64,000 bases of DNA, taken from assembly GCF_963678635.1 (NCBI RefSeq), contig NC_087064.1, forward strand, positions 74,339,465-74,403,464, written 5' to 3'. Origin of the DNA: Symsagittifera roscoffensis (lineage: Eukaryota > Xenacoelomorpha > Acoela > Convolutidae). The position numbers and the translations under genes were made by a program. Shown here piece by piece: positions 57,001-64,000 of this stretch (position 1 is its first letter; the number at the start of each line of letters is the position of its first letter). The notes beneath the pieces were generated by a model. It was not told the origin of the DNA. It saw only the letters and a program-made list of their open reading frames with translations, and made no database searches.

Positions 57001-58101
57001 TATTTGTTTAAATGGCTTATTTAAAATTTTGCTTTGCTCCATTGTTCTGGTGGGGAGGAGAAATAATTGGATTTTTCCGTAGTTTATCAATGTTGATCCT
57101 TGTGCTGTTGCTAACTTACTGGAGGTTTCAAGAGGTGTTAGCTTTGGGTGTAAAGTTTTTATTTCATTCCATGTGGGGATGTTTATTATGTTTGATTCTG
57201 CTCCTGAATCAATTAAAAAATCTATTTCAAGGTCTGGTGGTTGAAATTCTTTATTTCTTGGGCTTTCTAAGAGAAATGGTATTGTCCAAATTTTTTCTTT
57301 GGGTTGTTCTTTTTGTATATTTTGATAAATGTGGTTTGTATTCAAGCATTTTGTTTTGGTATTTTTATTGGTTTGATTTGTAGTGTTAATCTCATTTGTT
57401 TCTTGCGTCGTTGGTGTGGAATTTATGGGTGTAGTGTAATAATTTTGAAGAAATTCTGATTGATTTTCATATATGTGTGATGAAAAGGGTTGTTCATATA
57501 TGACAGATTCATAGTCATTTTCGACTTTTATCATATTGATAGAAAGAGTGTTTTCAGTATCACTTTCTGAATCTGATGATGTACAGTTTATTTGATTGAG
57601 TTGTAACGTATCAGTTACTGTGTCATCAATACCTGGAGGGTCTGATGTTGTTTCTGGATTAGATTGTACTTGATTGATTTGTCTTTGATGTTTAGGTGTA
57701 CTACTTCTGTGGCGATTATTAGAATTATTATAGTTATTATTATTCCGGTGTGGTGATTGGGAATAATTTCTATAACGATTATTATAACTTGAGTGTCGAT
57801 TCTGTGAATTATTTCGCGATCTGTTTTGGTAATTATTGTTTGGTCTGTTAAAGTTCGATCTATTATATGAGTTATTCCTTGATTGATTGTTCGGGTAATT
57901 CTGGTTTCGGTTGTTTGAATAACTTCTATTTCGATTATAGGAGTAGTTTCTATTCCTATTGTATGATGAATTTCGTGATTGGTTGTTTGGATAGTAGTTA
58001 TTTCTTGATTGGGAATTAGATCTAGAAACAAATCGTTGTGTATTTGAATTTGATCTGGAGTAGTTATTTCGACTATTTGGTCTATTGTAGTGATTTTGTG
58101 A
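54061..58101 (-). CDS. pol: Pol: protease, reverse transcriptase, RNase H, integrase N-terminus
   Basis: The frame is the gag frame and stays open from the base after the gag TAA; the first ATG is 190 codons later at 57534. The first ~160 codons repeat Asn/Arg/Tyr/Ser, continuing the Gag tail. Numbering from that ATG: protease active site LIDSGAESNI at 107-116; RT from about 480 with TADMNSAYNQMPL and the catalytic YLDD at about 617; RNase H from about 765 (YAMCDASNFGIGAAL, ALPDTLSRN); a ~200-residue linker; then the two His of the integrase zinc site (FNISHTQNIKGHSG). It ends at TGA 54061-54063 before the Cys pair. Expression as Gag-Pol by readthrough of the TAA is inferred. Confidence 0.9.
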   Translation of the reverse strand, partial: SQNHYNRPNSRNNYSRSNSNTQRFVSRSNSQSRNNYYPNNQSRNSSYNRNRNYSYNRNRSYSNNRNQNYPNNQSRNNSYNRSNFNRPNNNYQNRSRNNSQNRHSSYNNRYRNYSQSPHRNNNNYNNSNNRHRSSTPKHQRQINQVQSNPETTSDPPGIDDTVTDTLQLNQINCTSSDSESDTENTLSINMIKVENDYESVIYEQPFSSHIYENQSEFLQNYYTTPINSTPTTQETNEINTTNQTNKNTKTKCLNTNHIYQNIQKEQPKEKIWTIPFLLESPRNKEFQPPDLEIDFLIDSGAESNIINIPTWNEIKTLHPKLTPLETSSKLATAQGSTLINYGKIQLFLLPTRTMEQSKILNKPFKQIFHITDIKYNIIGIPFISKYIPTINILNSKILIKDKYTKTKETSLTFFQRLNKQPPFFSKFYPIFNQQRKHLKPLSGNIYNFSIKQVHQYDKEQNKQKFYMSEFEFKPIHKFFKITISSIKYLKNSNSDIISLHVYNNTPYQVTLPLGLLGYCETNATISPIHEKAYRVNNILQLLDICQSTILNEELSINNIISNENRNTDYFTKTPYFKPTFNISNYIEDQQKFLTMFNFQHSQITQDEFEKLAKQLIKYSSVYATSKFDVGKISSSLHLPLKPDAVFKKQRASKVPIHLHDKVNRLLDILEQYNIISPVNKEEQPKGNTFINPVIILAKGESLKIVLDARYLNSLIDESKCNWPIEPIQVILTKINGKYFTTADMNSAYNQMPLDEQSRRLTQFVIGNQQYEFNRLFYGISIGPAAFSAFMSKIFRPLILKKNAITYLDDVFMQSQTKDEMFNVLEKYHQILQNENLKAAPDKSHFFLTRVKFLGHNIERKTITPLKSRIDAIQKLQPPTNKKKIQEFLGMLNFLSKYVYKMQLYLRPFYNILRQQNNFEWNTEHQTRFEEIKKLLTEQISNTIPDSNQPFYAMCDASNFGIGAALLQSHNGTNKMNLISANSRLFTQAELRLSTLMRECTAIIYTLTEYEFLILGSKHPTVLFTDHKPIIFLFTQKSNPNHRVYRFQLILMKFPNLHIVWTAGKNLALPDTLSRNTPPELLTRKTTVEIPKNIKFYLAENETSHRLECKYAVKTDIEQSQINSLQHFPLYLDCQNNHYEVDLLGTSTFKPIPYSQWIRNNTQQKRTKQHPPKKDHFPLIEKEDLTDKINLSGPQTNDSKYTINQVFDLHDPLDTIPLSKFEIENIFLPPTETITISTLKQYQNLDPIIRQLKSWHKYKTKPVKADSTILGNKTLLRYFRKFNNTTINENTDLLEYNLNESTVPCLPLSMILIAFNISHTQNIKGHSGSEKTYSNFIQNFYFPNAPI

Positions 58102-60894
58102 TTAATTGTTCGTGTTTCTTCGTTCTGGTGATCTTCCTCTATAACTTGAGTTATATGGTGATTGATTTCTTGTATAATTTGTATTGTTCGGGAGTGGTTT
58201 TCCTGAACTGTTGTTGCTGTAGACTGTTTTGTTCGGTAGATTTTGATCTTTTTTCATGTATTGATAGAATGATTTATTTGGTTCTTTATATTTTTGAGGT
58301 TTATTTTGATTGTCTTGCTGTTTTTGTCTACATTCGGAAATACTATGTCCGTATCGTCGGCAATAATTACACCATTTTTTGAAAGATGGTTTGCCTTTAA
58401 AGTTTGGGTTCTTTTCGTAAATATTGAGTATTTCAGTGATTTTTTCAACAAGGTCTGTCTCTGATTCCTGTATATTATTAATATTAGTGGGAGTCGTTTC
58501 AATTCTGTTAACGTATTGTAATTTTAGATTTTCCGTTTCTTCTAGTTTCATCGTGATTTCTGCTTGTTCTAATTTGTCTACTAGTTTTCGAAAATCTAAA
58601 TCGGGTTCTCGAATTGAAGAAGGATGGGATGCTCTCTTTTTTATTGCTATTTTCCTTAATTGTGGTGTTAAGGTCATCATTAAGATTTCTGTCATCTTTG
58701 TGTTTTTATAGTCGTGTGTATTTAATGAATATGCTTTTCGAACTAGTGTTTCGATTCGTACTGCTATTTGCTTGATGGTTTCGTTTGGTAATCTGCGAAT
58801 TTCATTACATAAAACTCTTTGTTGTTGTTTGTTTCTTTCGGAGTCAAACATTTTTGAAAATTCCTGTGTAAACCTTTTCCAGTTTGATTTTATTTCTAGA
58901 GGTAGTACTGAAAACCATTTTTGGGCTGCGCCATCTAAGGTTGTTTGTATTAACGCTGTGCGTCGATGTATCCAATTTTGATGTAGTGGCGTATTAATTG
59001 GTTCAGGTCCAATATTTAAAATCAGGTTTGCTGTTACTGCATTTAAATAATCTTCTACAGAGTATTCAGGGTCTGTTCCTGTGAAAACCATTAAAGGTTT
59101 GTTTGATGTTATTGATGATCCACCCATAAGGTATGGATTCATTGTCATTTGTAATGATTCTGCTGCATTTGGCATTTGAGAAAAATTTGAAAGTTGGTTT
59201 CTTGTTATTTCATGTTGTTGGAGATAATATGGGAGTGGTATTTCATTTTGCATTTGTGATGCTTGATACGAGTGTGCAGTCATTGGATTTTGTTGTTGAA
59301 TTGGTTGAAAAGATTGTGTATTAATTAGATTTTGTTGTTGAATTGGTTGTTGATGTTGTGCATCTATTGGTTGTGGAGAAAAATTTCTATGATTTGTACG
59401 TGTTCTCTGTATTCCTTGTCTACGATATTCTTGAGTATTTGGTGCAAATATATCTGGTTGTAAGAAATCATCATCTGAGGATAAATAATCCATTTGATAA
59501 GATGTCTGTTTTTTATTTTTATTTTGTTGAAAAAATGGGTAATTTTCACTGTGATCCTGTGGAGGATTTGTTTGGAAATTTATTGAATTAGGTTGGGTCA
59601 TTGGGTTATCCCAATTTCGAGATCTTGTATATTGGTTAAAATTTCTTTGTGGTTGGTTATATGTTTTTGATGGATGTGTATAATTATAATTATGGTCTGC
59701 AAAGTTGTTTCTAGTGAATGTTTTGCGTGTTTTTGATGGTATTGTCATGGGTCTGTATGTTTGGTAATCCATATGTGAATATTTAGGAGCAACCGAAGGT
59801 TTAACGGTTGATTGTAAGGTTACCTGTGTTTGTGAAGGATTTGTATTTCTTGGTGTTGTTAAATTTGGGCGTATTGGTGAAATACTTCGTTGTGTAGTTG
59901 TTGTGTGTACAATTTCTTCATTTATGAAGTGTGATGGTGTCTGGATATCTTGTTGAGTAAGATTCCTAGTTCCATTGAGGTTTTCATTGTGTATAACTGT
60001 AGAGTTTAAACTATTATTTTGTGTATCGGGCAAAAATGTATTATAGTTTAATGGTGTTGCATCAATGGTTAATGGTATTACTTTTACATAATCTCTTATG
60101 TAAGATATCGTACTTATTGCTTGACTTGAGATTGATTGTGGGAAGCTTATAAATGCGGGATGAGACCATTCGGGGTCCCAAACATAATCTGATTGTTCTG
60201 TGATAGCGGTATCATCGTTCGAGTTTTGGGGTCTAAAATTTTTTCTTGCTTGTGCAATTAAATCAATATTGTGTGTGAAATAATCTATTATGAACCATGC
60301 CAAAATTTTTTGTAGATCGTGTTTTGTATGTTGTGAAACGTCGTCTTTCGTGAAATTTTCTTTAATGATGTTTAGATAACTAGAGAGTAGTGTGATTTCA
60401 TGTCGTACTTTCAAATGTTTAGATGTTTCTGTCGGTGAGACATTTGTTATTGGGATTTCGTTTTCTAATATCGAAATATAACTATATATTATTGCGAAAA
60501 CTTCATTGGTGAATATGGAGTTTGCTCTTTGTGAGTTATGATATTGGATGCTTTTTATATATTCTGAAAAAACTTTTGAAAATTCTAAATCAAGATCGTC
60601 TGTTTGAATTGTATATTTTCTATTATTATGGTTTGGTGAGGTGAATTCTATGGAGTAGATTCCATACTGTTGTGTTATGTTGCATATATCTTTTAAGTAG
60701 TGGTCTATGATTTGTCTTTTGATTTTTACATCTGGGAACTCTGTTTTACATGGACTGATTCCGGGTTCAAATAAATTTAATAGTAAATTTTTGCAAAATA
60801 TATGCTGTCCTCTATCAGTGGTTGCATCTACTATAAAAGGAAAGATTTCATCATCATCTGGGCTTTCTTCACCTGGGGTGTGCGTTGAGCTCAT
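58102..60894 (-). CDS. gag: Gag polyprotein
   Basis: 930 codons from ATG at 60894 to TAA at 58102-58104, long for a Ty3-type Gag. Residues about 1-250 are acidic and partly helical. About 270-600 are disordered and rich in Asn, Gln, Pro and Thr with Gln runs. A capsid-type Gag domain follows at about 610-800 (DGAAQKWFSVLPLEI, RRLPNETIKQIAVRIETL). One CCHC knuckle (CNYCRRYGHSISEC) is at about 870. The C-terminal Arg/Asn/Ser-rich tail continues in the same frame beyond the TAA. It should build the particle and bind genomic RNA. Confidence 0.9.
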   Translation of the reverse strand: MSSTHTPGEESPDDDEIFPFIVDATTDRGQHIFCKNLLLNLFEPGISPCKTEFPDVKIKRQIIDHYLKDICNITQQYGIYSIEFTSPNHNNRKYTIQTDDLDLEFSKVFSEYIKSIQYHNSQRANSIFTNEVFAIIYSYISILENEIPITNVSPTETSKHLKVRHEITLLSSYLNIIKENFTKDDVSQHTKHDLQKILAWFIIDYFTHNIDLIAQARKNFRPQNSNDDTAITEQSDYVWDPEWSHPAFISFPQSISSQAISTISYIRDYVKVIPLTIDATPLNYNTFLPDTQNNSLNSTVIHNENLNGTRNLTQQDIQTPSHFINEEIVHTTTTQRSISPIRPNLTTPRNTNPSQTQVTLQSTVKPSVAPKYSHMDYQTYRPMTIPSKTRKTFTRNNFADHNYNYTHPSKTYNQPQRNFNQYTRSRNWDNPMTQPNSINFQTNPPQDHSENYPFFQQNKNKKQTSYQMDYLSSDDDFLQPDIFAPNTQEYRRQGIQRTRTNHRNFSPQPIDAQHQQPIQQQNLINTQSFQPIQQQNPMTAHSYQASQMQNEIPLPYYLQQHEITRNQLSNFSQMPNAAESLQMTMNPYLMGGSSITSNKPLMVFTGTDPEYSVEDYLNAVTANLILNIGPEPINTPLHQNWIHRRTALIQTTLDGAAQKWFSVLPLEIKSNWKRFTQEFSKMFDSERNKQQQRVLCNEIRRLPNETIKQIAVRIETLVRKAYSLNTHDYKNTKMTEILMMTLTPQLRKIAIKKRASHPSSIREPDLDFRKLVDKLEQAEITMKLEETENLKLQYVNRIETTPTNINNIQESETDLVEKITEILNIYEKNPNFKGKPSFKKWCNYCRRYGHSISECRQKQQDNQNKPQKYKEPNKSFYQYMKKDQNLPNKTVYSNNSSGKPLPNNTNYTRNQSPYNSSYRGRSPERRNTNN

Positions 60895-61336
60895 TTTTTC
60901 GTTCGATGACTGTTAATATGTAATTATTAATGTGTCGAATTGGTTGATTCCAATTGTATAAATGTACTGGTTTGTGTTTATACTGCTTTTTTATTCTTCT
61001 TTTTCCTCTTTTTGATGAATTTGAAGTTGTTTCTGAGTCAGAAAAATATAATTGATCGTGAAGTGGGCAATTTTTATCTATTGATTCTTTTAGTTTGTAA
61101 AGTTCGTCTAAACTGTTAGTTTCTGATTCTGAAAATGCGTTTCGATTTTTTGAAAATCTTTTTCGTGTTATTTGTCTTTGTTTCGTTATTATTTTTCTTT
61201 TTAGTGTTTGTCGTTTTGTTCGAATGTATCCAACTGTTTGTGTATGAGGTGTGATTACAAGGTCGTATTTTTTGTTATCTATTTCACAATTGTGTAAAAC
61301 GATTGTTTGTTTATTTCCTAGGTTTTTAAATGACAT
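60869..61336 (-). CDS. Basic accessory ORF upstream of gag, 155 aa
   Basis: It overlaps the start of gag by 26 bases in another frame. Two strongly basic clusters (TLKRKIITKQRQITRKRFSK and SSKRGKRRIKKQYKHK) surround an acidic Ser-rich middle with Ser-Glu-Thr repeats (FSESETNS, FSDSETTS). The clusters suggest nuclear localisation or RNA binding, as in retroviral regulatory proteins, but this is inference. No signal peptide or membrane helix. Confidence 0.6.
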   Translation of the reverse strand: MSFKNLGNKQTIVLHNCEIDNKKYDLVITPHTQTVGYIRTKRQTLKRKIITKQRQITRKRFSKNRNAFSESETNSLDELYKLKESIDKNCPLHDQLYFSDSETTSNSSKRGKRRIKKQYKHKPVHLYNWNQPIRHINNYILTVIERKNELNAHPR

Positions 61337-62534
61337 AAGGTTTAGGGTGACGGATGCAAAAGGTTGTTAAATGGTTTCTATTTTTCTTAAACTGTTAGTT
61401 CTTACGATTTTTTGGTTAGCTTAACCTGGGTCTGTTTGTTCAGGGTTGGAGAGAAAAGTATATCGATTCCGAAGAATGATTTTTTACTTTCTCGTGGCTA
61501 GTATAAGTTAAGGTGTTAACTTACTTAATCTTACTTAGGGGTAGTGATTGTGTTCAAGGGTTGGAGAATAGTAAATCGATCCACAAGGTTCAGGTATAAT
61601 TAGAACGCGAGTAGTTCGTTAGATACTATTTTAAACTTACTAAGTCTAAGATTTATCGTGGGTCTGGTAAGAGGGGGGGTCAAGTGAAGGATGAATAACC
61701 GAAGTTCTTCACTGTTTATCCTAATTTGAATGATTAGTTTTGTTTAAAAATTTCTATTAGTCTTAGGTCTTTAGAAAGGGTTGGGTAGTGAATCGACGTT
61801 TGAGGTCGTTAGACACTAATTAAGTGGGTGGGGGAGAACAAAGTTGTTCTGTTTGATCCAAGGATAAGCCTTGATGATCAAATTTGAAATTTAATTAAGT
61901 AGAAAATGATTTAAGATCCAAGGATAAGCCTTGATGATCTGGTTTTAAAATTAAGTGAATTTAAGTTTTAATAAAATTTTAAATGTGTGTAAAGGAAAGA
62001 TTTAGTGTTTTGATGATATTAGTGGGTTTATGATTGCTGTTATGTTTTAGATGATGGAGCTGGAACAACAGGATGATTTATGATTACTAACCATTTATTG
62101 TCATGCTACTAATTTTTATTTTTATTTTTCAATAAATATTTTTCAAACATGTTTTGTATATTACTGCAGAGTTTTAGGAAAACGATCTTAGATCTTTTTA
62201 TCAATCGTTATTGTATATTAATAATTTTGTTTAGCGCCTGATGTTTGCAAATGAAAATCTAAATTCATTGCTAGTAGTATTCTAAATATAAAAGTTTGTT
62301 CTGGTTTTTGCCTAACTATCATATAGCTATATGGCAAGTTTCTACTTTGTCGTATGTCGTCTCTGGTTCGAGGTCTTCTTCCAATTCCGGGTAGTTCTGT
62401 TATGGTTCGGAATATTGGCTCTGATCTATTGAGTCGTAGAGACATTTCGATTAAATTATTGTCGTATAACATTTTTTAAATGTTTTTGTCTAATTTCTAA
62501 TCTATTTTGGTTAATTCTAAGCTATTAAGGTCTT
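61337..62534 (-). promoter_or_regulatory. 1.2-kb leader with duplicated stem-loops
   Basis: A 25-base sequence is repeated exactly at 61855-61879 and 61915-61939. Each copy folds as CAAGG-ATAAG-CCTTG. Three weaker repeats with GGGTTGG...ATCGA lie near 61442, 61557 and 61787. This is where retroviruses keep packaging and dimerisation signals; the function here is inferred. A small ORF lies inside (62218-62472). Confidence 0.5.
62218..62472 (-). CDS. Leader ORF, 84 aa, unknown
   Basis: ATG at 62472, the first ORF after the primer-binding site. It begins MLYDNNLIEMSLRLNRSEPI and has an Arg-rich middle (GRRPRTRDDIRQSR). No known motif. It may be a real accessory protein, the first exon of a spliced mRNA, or a leader ORF that tunes ribosome flow. 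Confidence 0.35.
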   Translation of the reverse strand: MLYDNNLIEMSLRLNRSEPIFRTITELPGIGRRPRTRDDIRQSRNLPYSYMIVRQKPEQTFIFRILLAMNLDFHLQTSGAKQNY

Positions 62535-62557
62535 GTTCGAGACTTATGGTCGCACCA
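62535..62557 (-). promoter_or_regulatory. Primer-binding site
   Basis: Two bases inside the 5' LTR the minus strand reads TGGTGCGACCATAAG. The complementary strand looks like the 3' end of a tRNA: a T-loop GTTCGAGAC followed after 11 bases by CCA. I cannot assign the tRNA; the acceptor part seems one base short of standard, so it may be a variant tRNA. Confidence 0.75.
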
Positions 62558-62559
62558 GA

Positions 62560-62970
62560 TGAGTTAGGACCGAGTTTGGTTAACTCATAGAGTAATTTCG
62601 GATAGGGTACACCGTCTGCTCGTCACGCTATCTTATTTTCGGCCGGATAGATTCGTGCAACTTCTTAGTCTAATACCGATCCTAATCTTACTCTTATACT
62701 ATCTAGTCTCAGGTTGTTTAACTAGTCTCTGCTAGGCTCAATAGATCTAGGGTATACTGGTTTATTGCGGCTGCTGAAGTGCTCGGGAGAGTCCAACTAA
62801 TTTCTAAGTTAAATTCAAATCTCTCTGGTGCTGAAATTACAAGTAACTTCAGCACTTACAAATAAGTGGGTTGTTAGTTAGATGGATCATGATTGGTTAA
62901 TATTAAATACTTTACATTGGTAAAATATCTAAATTATCCAATCATAAAATGTAGTTTAGATCAGGTTCCA
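62560..62970 (-). repeat. 5' LTR of the large element
   Basis: 411 bp. On the minus strand it starts TGGAACCTGATC and ends CCTAACTCA. CCAAT boxes occur in the first ~110 bases, and AATAAA (plus-strand 62761-62766) probably marks the R region. No visible difference from the other LTR. Confidence 0.95.
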
Positions 62971-62974
62971 ATTC
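62971..62974. repeat. Target site duplication, right copy
   Basis: ATTC directly after the right LTR. Confidence 0.85.
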
Positions 62975-64000
62975 CGAGAAAAACGCAAATAAGTTTGCAA
63001 GTTCTGATTCAAAATGTGATCGCTGCATAATTTAAATAGTTCAACCGAACAGAAAATACACCCAATTCAGCCCATGGTAAGTGTTACTACCAACTTGGAA
63101 AAGAACTAATTAGTTTAGATCCGCATATTTAAGTTGTCTTCGGGCTTCTATGAAATTACTGCCGCAAAATTGAACCTTCTTTGGAATGATGACGGGGTCA
63201 TAGCCCGGAAACAGGCAGGTCTTTTGTGATGAAAAATAAAAAACTGCGTTCCGTTTGCATGAATGTAAATCAGTCTGCTTACCGTTTGTTTCTGTTGCTC
63301 AAAACTGTTTTTCAGTAGAATTTTTTCATAACAGTAGTTTGAAAAATAATTGAGCCGTGTCAAGTTTTTTTTCTGCACTCACGTTTTGAGTTTTTTCTGT
63401 AAATATCGAAGAACAGGAACTTGAGTAAGAACAAGTAACAGTGTAAATTGGAAATCAAGGAAAAAGCGTTTTTTCTGAGAGTGCTGCTTCTGTTTTTCAA
63501 AGCATTTTGGAGTTCAAGTCACGCGTATTCCTTAAACTAAATTGATTTTTTATTGACGTCAGAAATTGAAAAAATTCTATGCACAAACCTCAACAAGAAA
63601 GAAAGTTTATTCGATAACAAAATAGCTATAATTCGAATCAATTAACATTGGTTTCTGTTTGATGTCTGATTATCAATGATGAGAATTTTCGTCCTTTTGC
63701 CGCCAGACAAATGAGGAATCGCAATTTTTATACAAACTTTTCCACAAAATCCTTCAAAATTTTCTAGTCTAATTTAATTAGTCGGTTGTCGGCCACGAAG
63801 TCTGAAGAAGTTTTTTTGAGTTCGTTGCAATCAGAAAATAATTTTGAAAAATTATTTGAGAGAAGGGGAATTTATATCTCAGTGTGTTCAACTTCCTGCG
63901 TTTGGCTATGAATCCATCTTACGTGAGATTGATTTAATCCTTCCGTTCATAAATGTCAATCAGTGCTGTCAATTTTTACGATTCATCAAAACACAGTCGA
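62975..64000. other. Right flank, nothing firm
   Basis: AT-rich; no ORF with clear coding character. A possible small minus-strand exon at 63160-63220 was considered and not accepted. Confidence 0.5.

Larger units (their letters stand above)
44084..62970 (-). mobile_element. 18.9-kb endogenous retrovirus-like LTR element with polycistronic 3' gene block
   Basis: Two 411-bp LTRs (44084-44494 and 62560-62970) look identical base for base and begin TG and end CA. The target duplication is ATTC on each side (44080-44083, 62971-62974). Coding is all on the minus strand: two leader ORFs, Gag, a stop, Pro-RT-RNaseH-IN, then six further ORFs including an envelope-like glycoprotein. RT before RNase H and integrase, a GPY module and the 4-bp duplication place it with Ty3/gypsy (Metaviridae). 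It is two to three times longer than most such elements. The internal DNA is strongly biased: the coding strand is rich in A and C and poor in G. Identical LTRs mean a very recent insertion. It lies in the same orientation as the host gene and probably in one of its introns. Confidence 0.95.

Noticed and set aside
57615-58031. 138-aa minus-strand ORF rich in Ile and Thr between gag and pol
   Set aside because: It is another frame of the Asn/Arg/Tyr/Ser repeat region that is open in the gag-pol frame; its composition is explained by that repeat.
46108-61336. Many plus-strand ORFs over the large element (for example 49799-50074, 58038-58382)
   Set aside because: They lie opposite open frames with recognised Gag, Pol and envelope features, and their Cys/Phe/Val-rich composition is what the reverse of A/C-rich coding DNA gives.
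63160-63220. Possible upstream exon of the host membrane-protein gene (minus strand, product starting TCLFPGYDPVIIP)
   Set aside because: The acceptor and the frame are plausible, but two donors compete, the exon is very short and no neighbouring exon supports it.

Overview
This is a eukaryotic, almost certainly metazoan (invertebrate) window. It holds spliced GT–AG exons, a tRNA-derived SINE, hAT-like MITEs, minisatellites and several LTR retroelements. Nothing bacterial is present. I cannot name the species.

Layout. (1) 1–10258, minus strand: a decayed Ty3/gypsy-type retroelement of moderate GC. It carries a coiled-coil ORF1, a Gag with two zinc knuckles, protease, RT, RNase H, a long acidic spacer, integrase with a GPF module, and a C-terminal domain resembling the TARG1/OARD1 macro domain. 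It has several in-frame stops and frameshifts, and no LTR of it is visible. (2) 11114–13800: noncoding DNA studded with a GACCCCTCCGGATT-like motif. (3) About 14160–16240, plus strand: the rotted 3' end of another LTR element, ending in a polypurine tract and an LTR start. (4) 16647–16978, plus strand: the probable last exon of an unidentified host gene. (5) 17313–40137, minus strand: thirteen consecutive, phase-matched exons of a host gene for a single-pass membrane protein with a giant disordered cytoplasmic tail (1880 codons plus stop in this window; the 5' part lies further right). Its introns hold two MITE families, SINEs, an 11-bp minisatellite and a long hairpin. (6) 44084–62970, minus strand: an 18.9-kb LTR retroelement with LTRs that look identical, a 4-bp target duplication and a tRNA primer site. 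(7) 62975–64000: nothing firm.

The 18.9-kb element is the most interesting object. Read on the minus strand it contains a 1.2-kb leader with duplicated stem-loops, an 84-aa ORF, a strongly basic 155-aa ORF, Gag (930 aa, CCHC), an in-frame TAA, Pro-RT-RNase H-integrase in the same frame (with one further in-frame TGA inside integrase), and then a compact virus-like 3' gene block. That block has two tiny hydrophobic proteins joined by an ATGA overlap, a 378-codon ORF with no methionine, an 872-aa envelope-like glycoprotein, a Pro/Ser/Thr-rich ORF joined to the envelope gene by another ATGA overlap, and a 336-aa ORF that continues the frame of the previous one across a single TAA. A 1.6-kb 3' region with a GC-rich palindromic patch closes the element. 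I infer an endogenous, recently inserted, retrovirus-like (Metaviridae-type) element that uses stop-codon readthrough and termination–reinitiation rather than simple one-ORF translation. Only Gag, protease, RT, RNase H and integrase are recognisable by family. The other proteins are described by features only.
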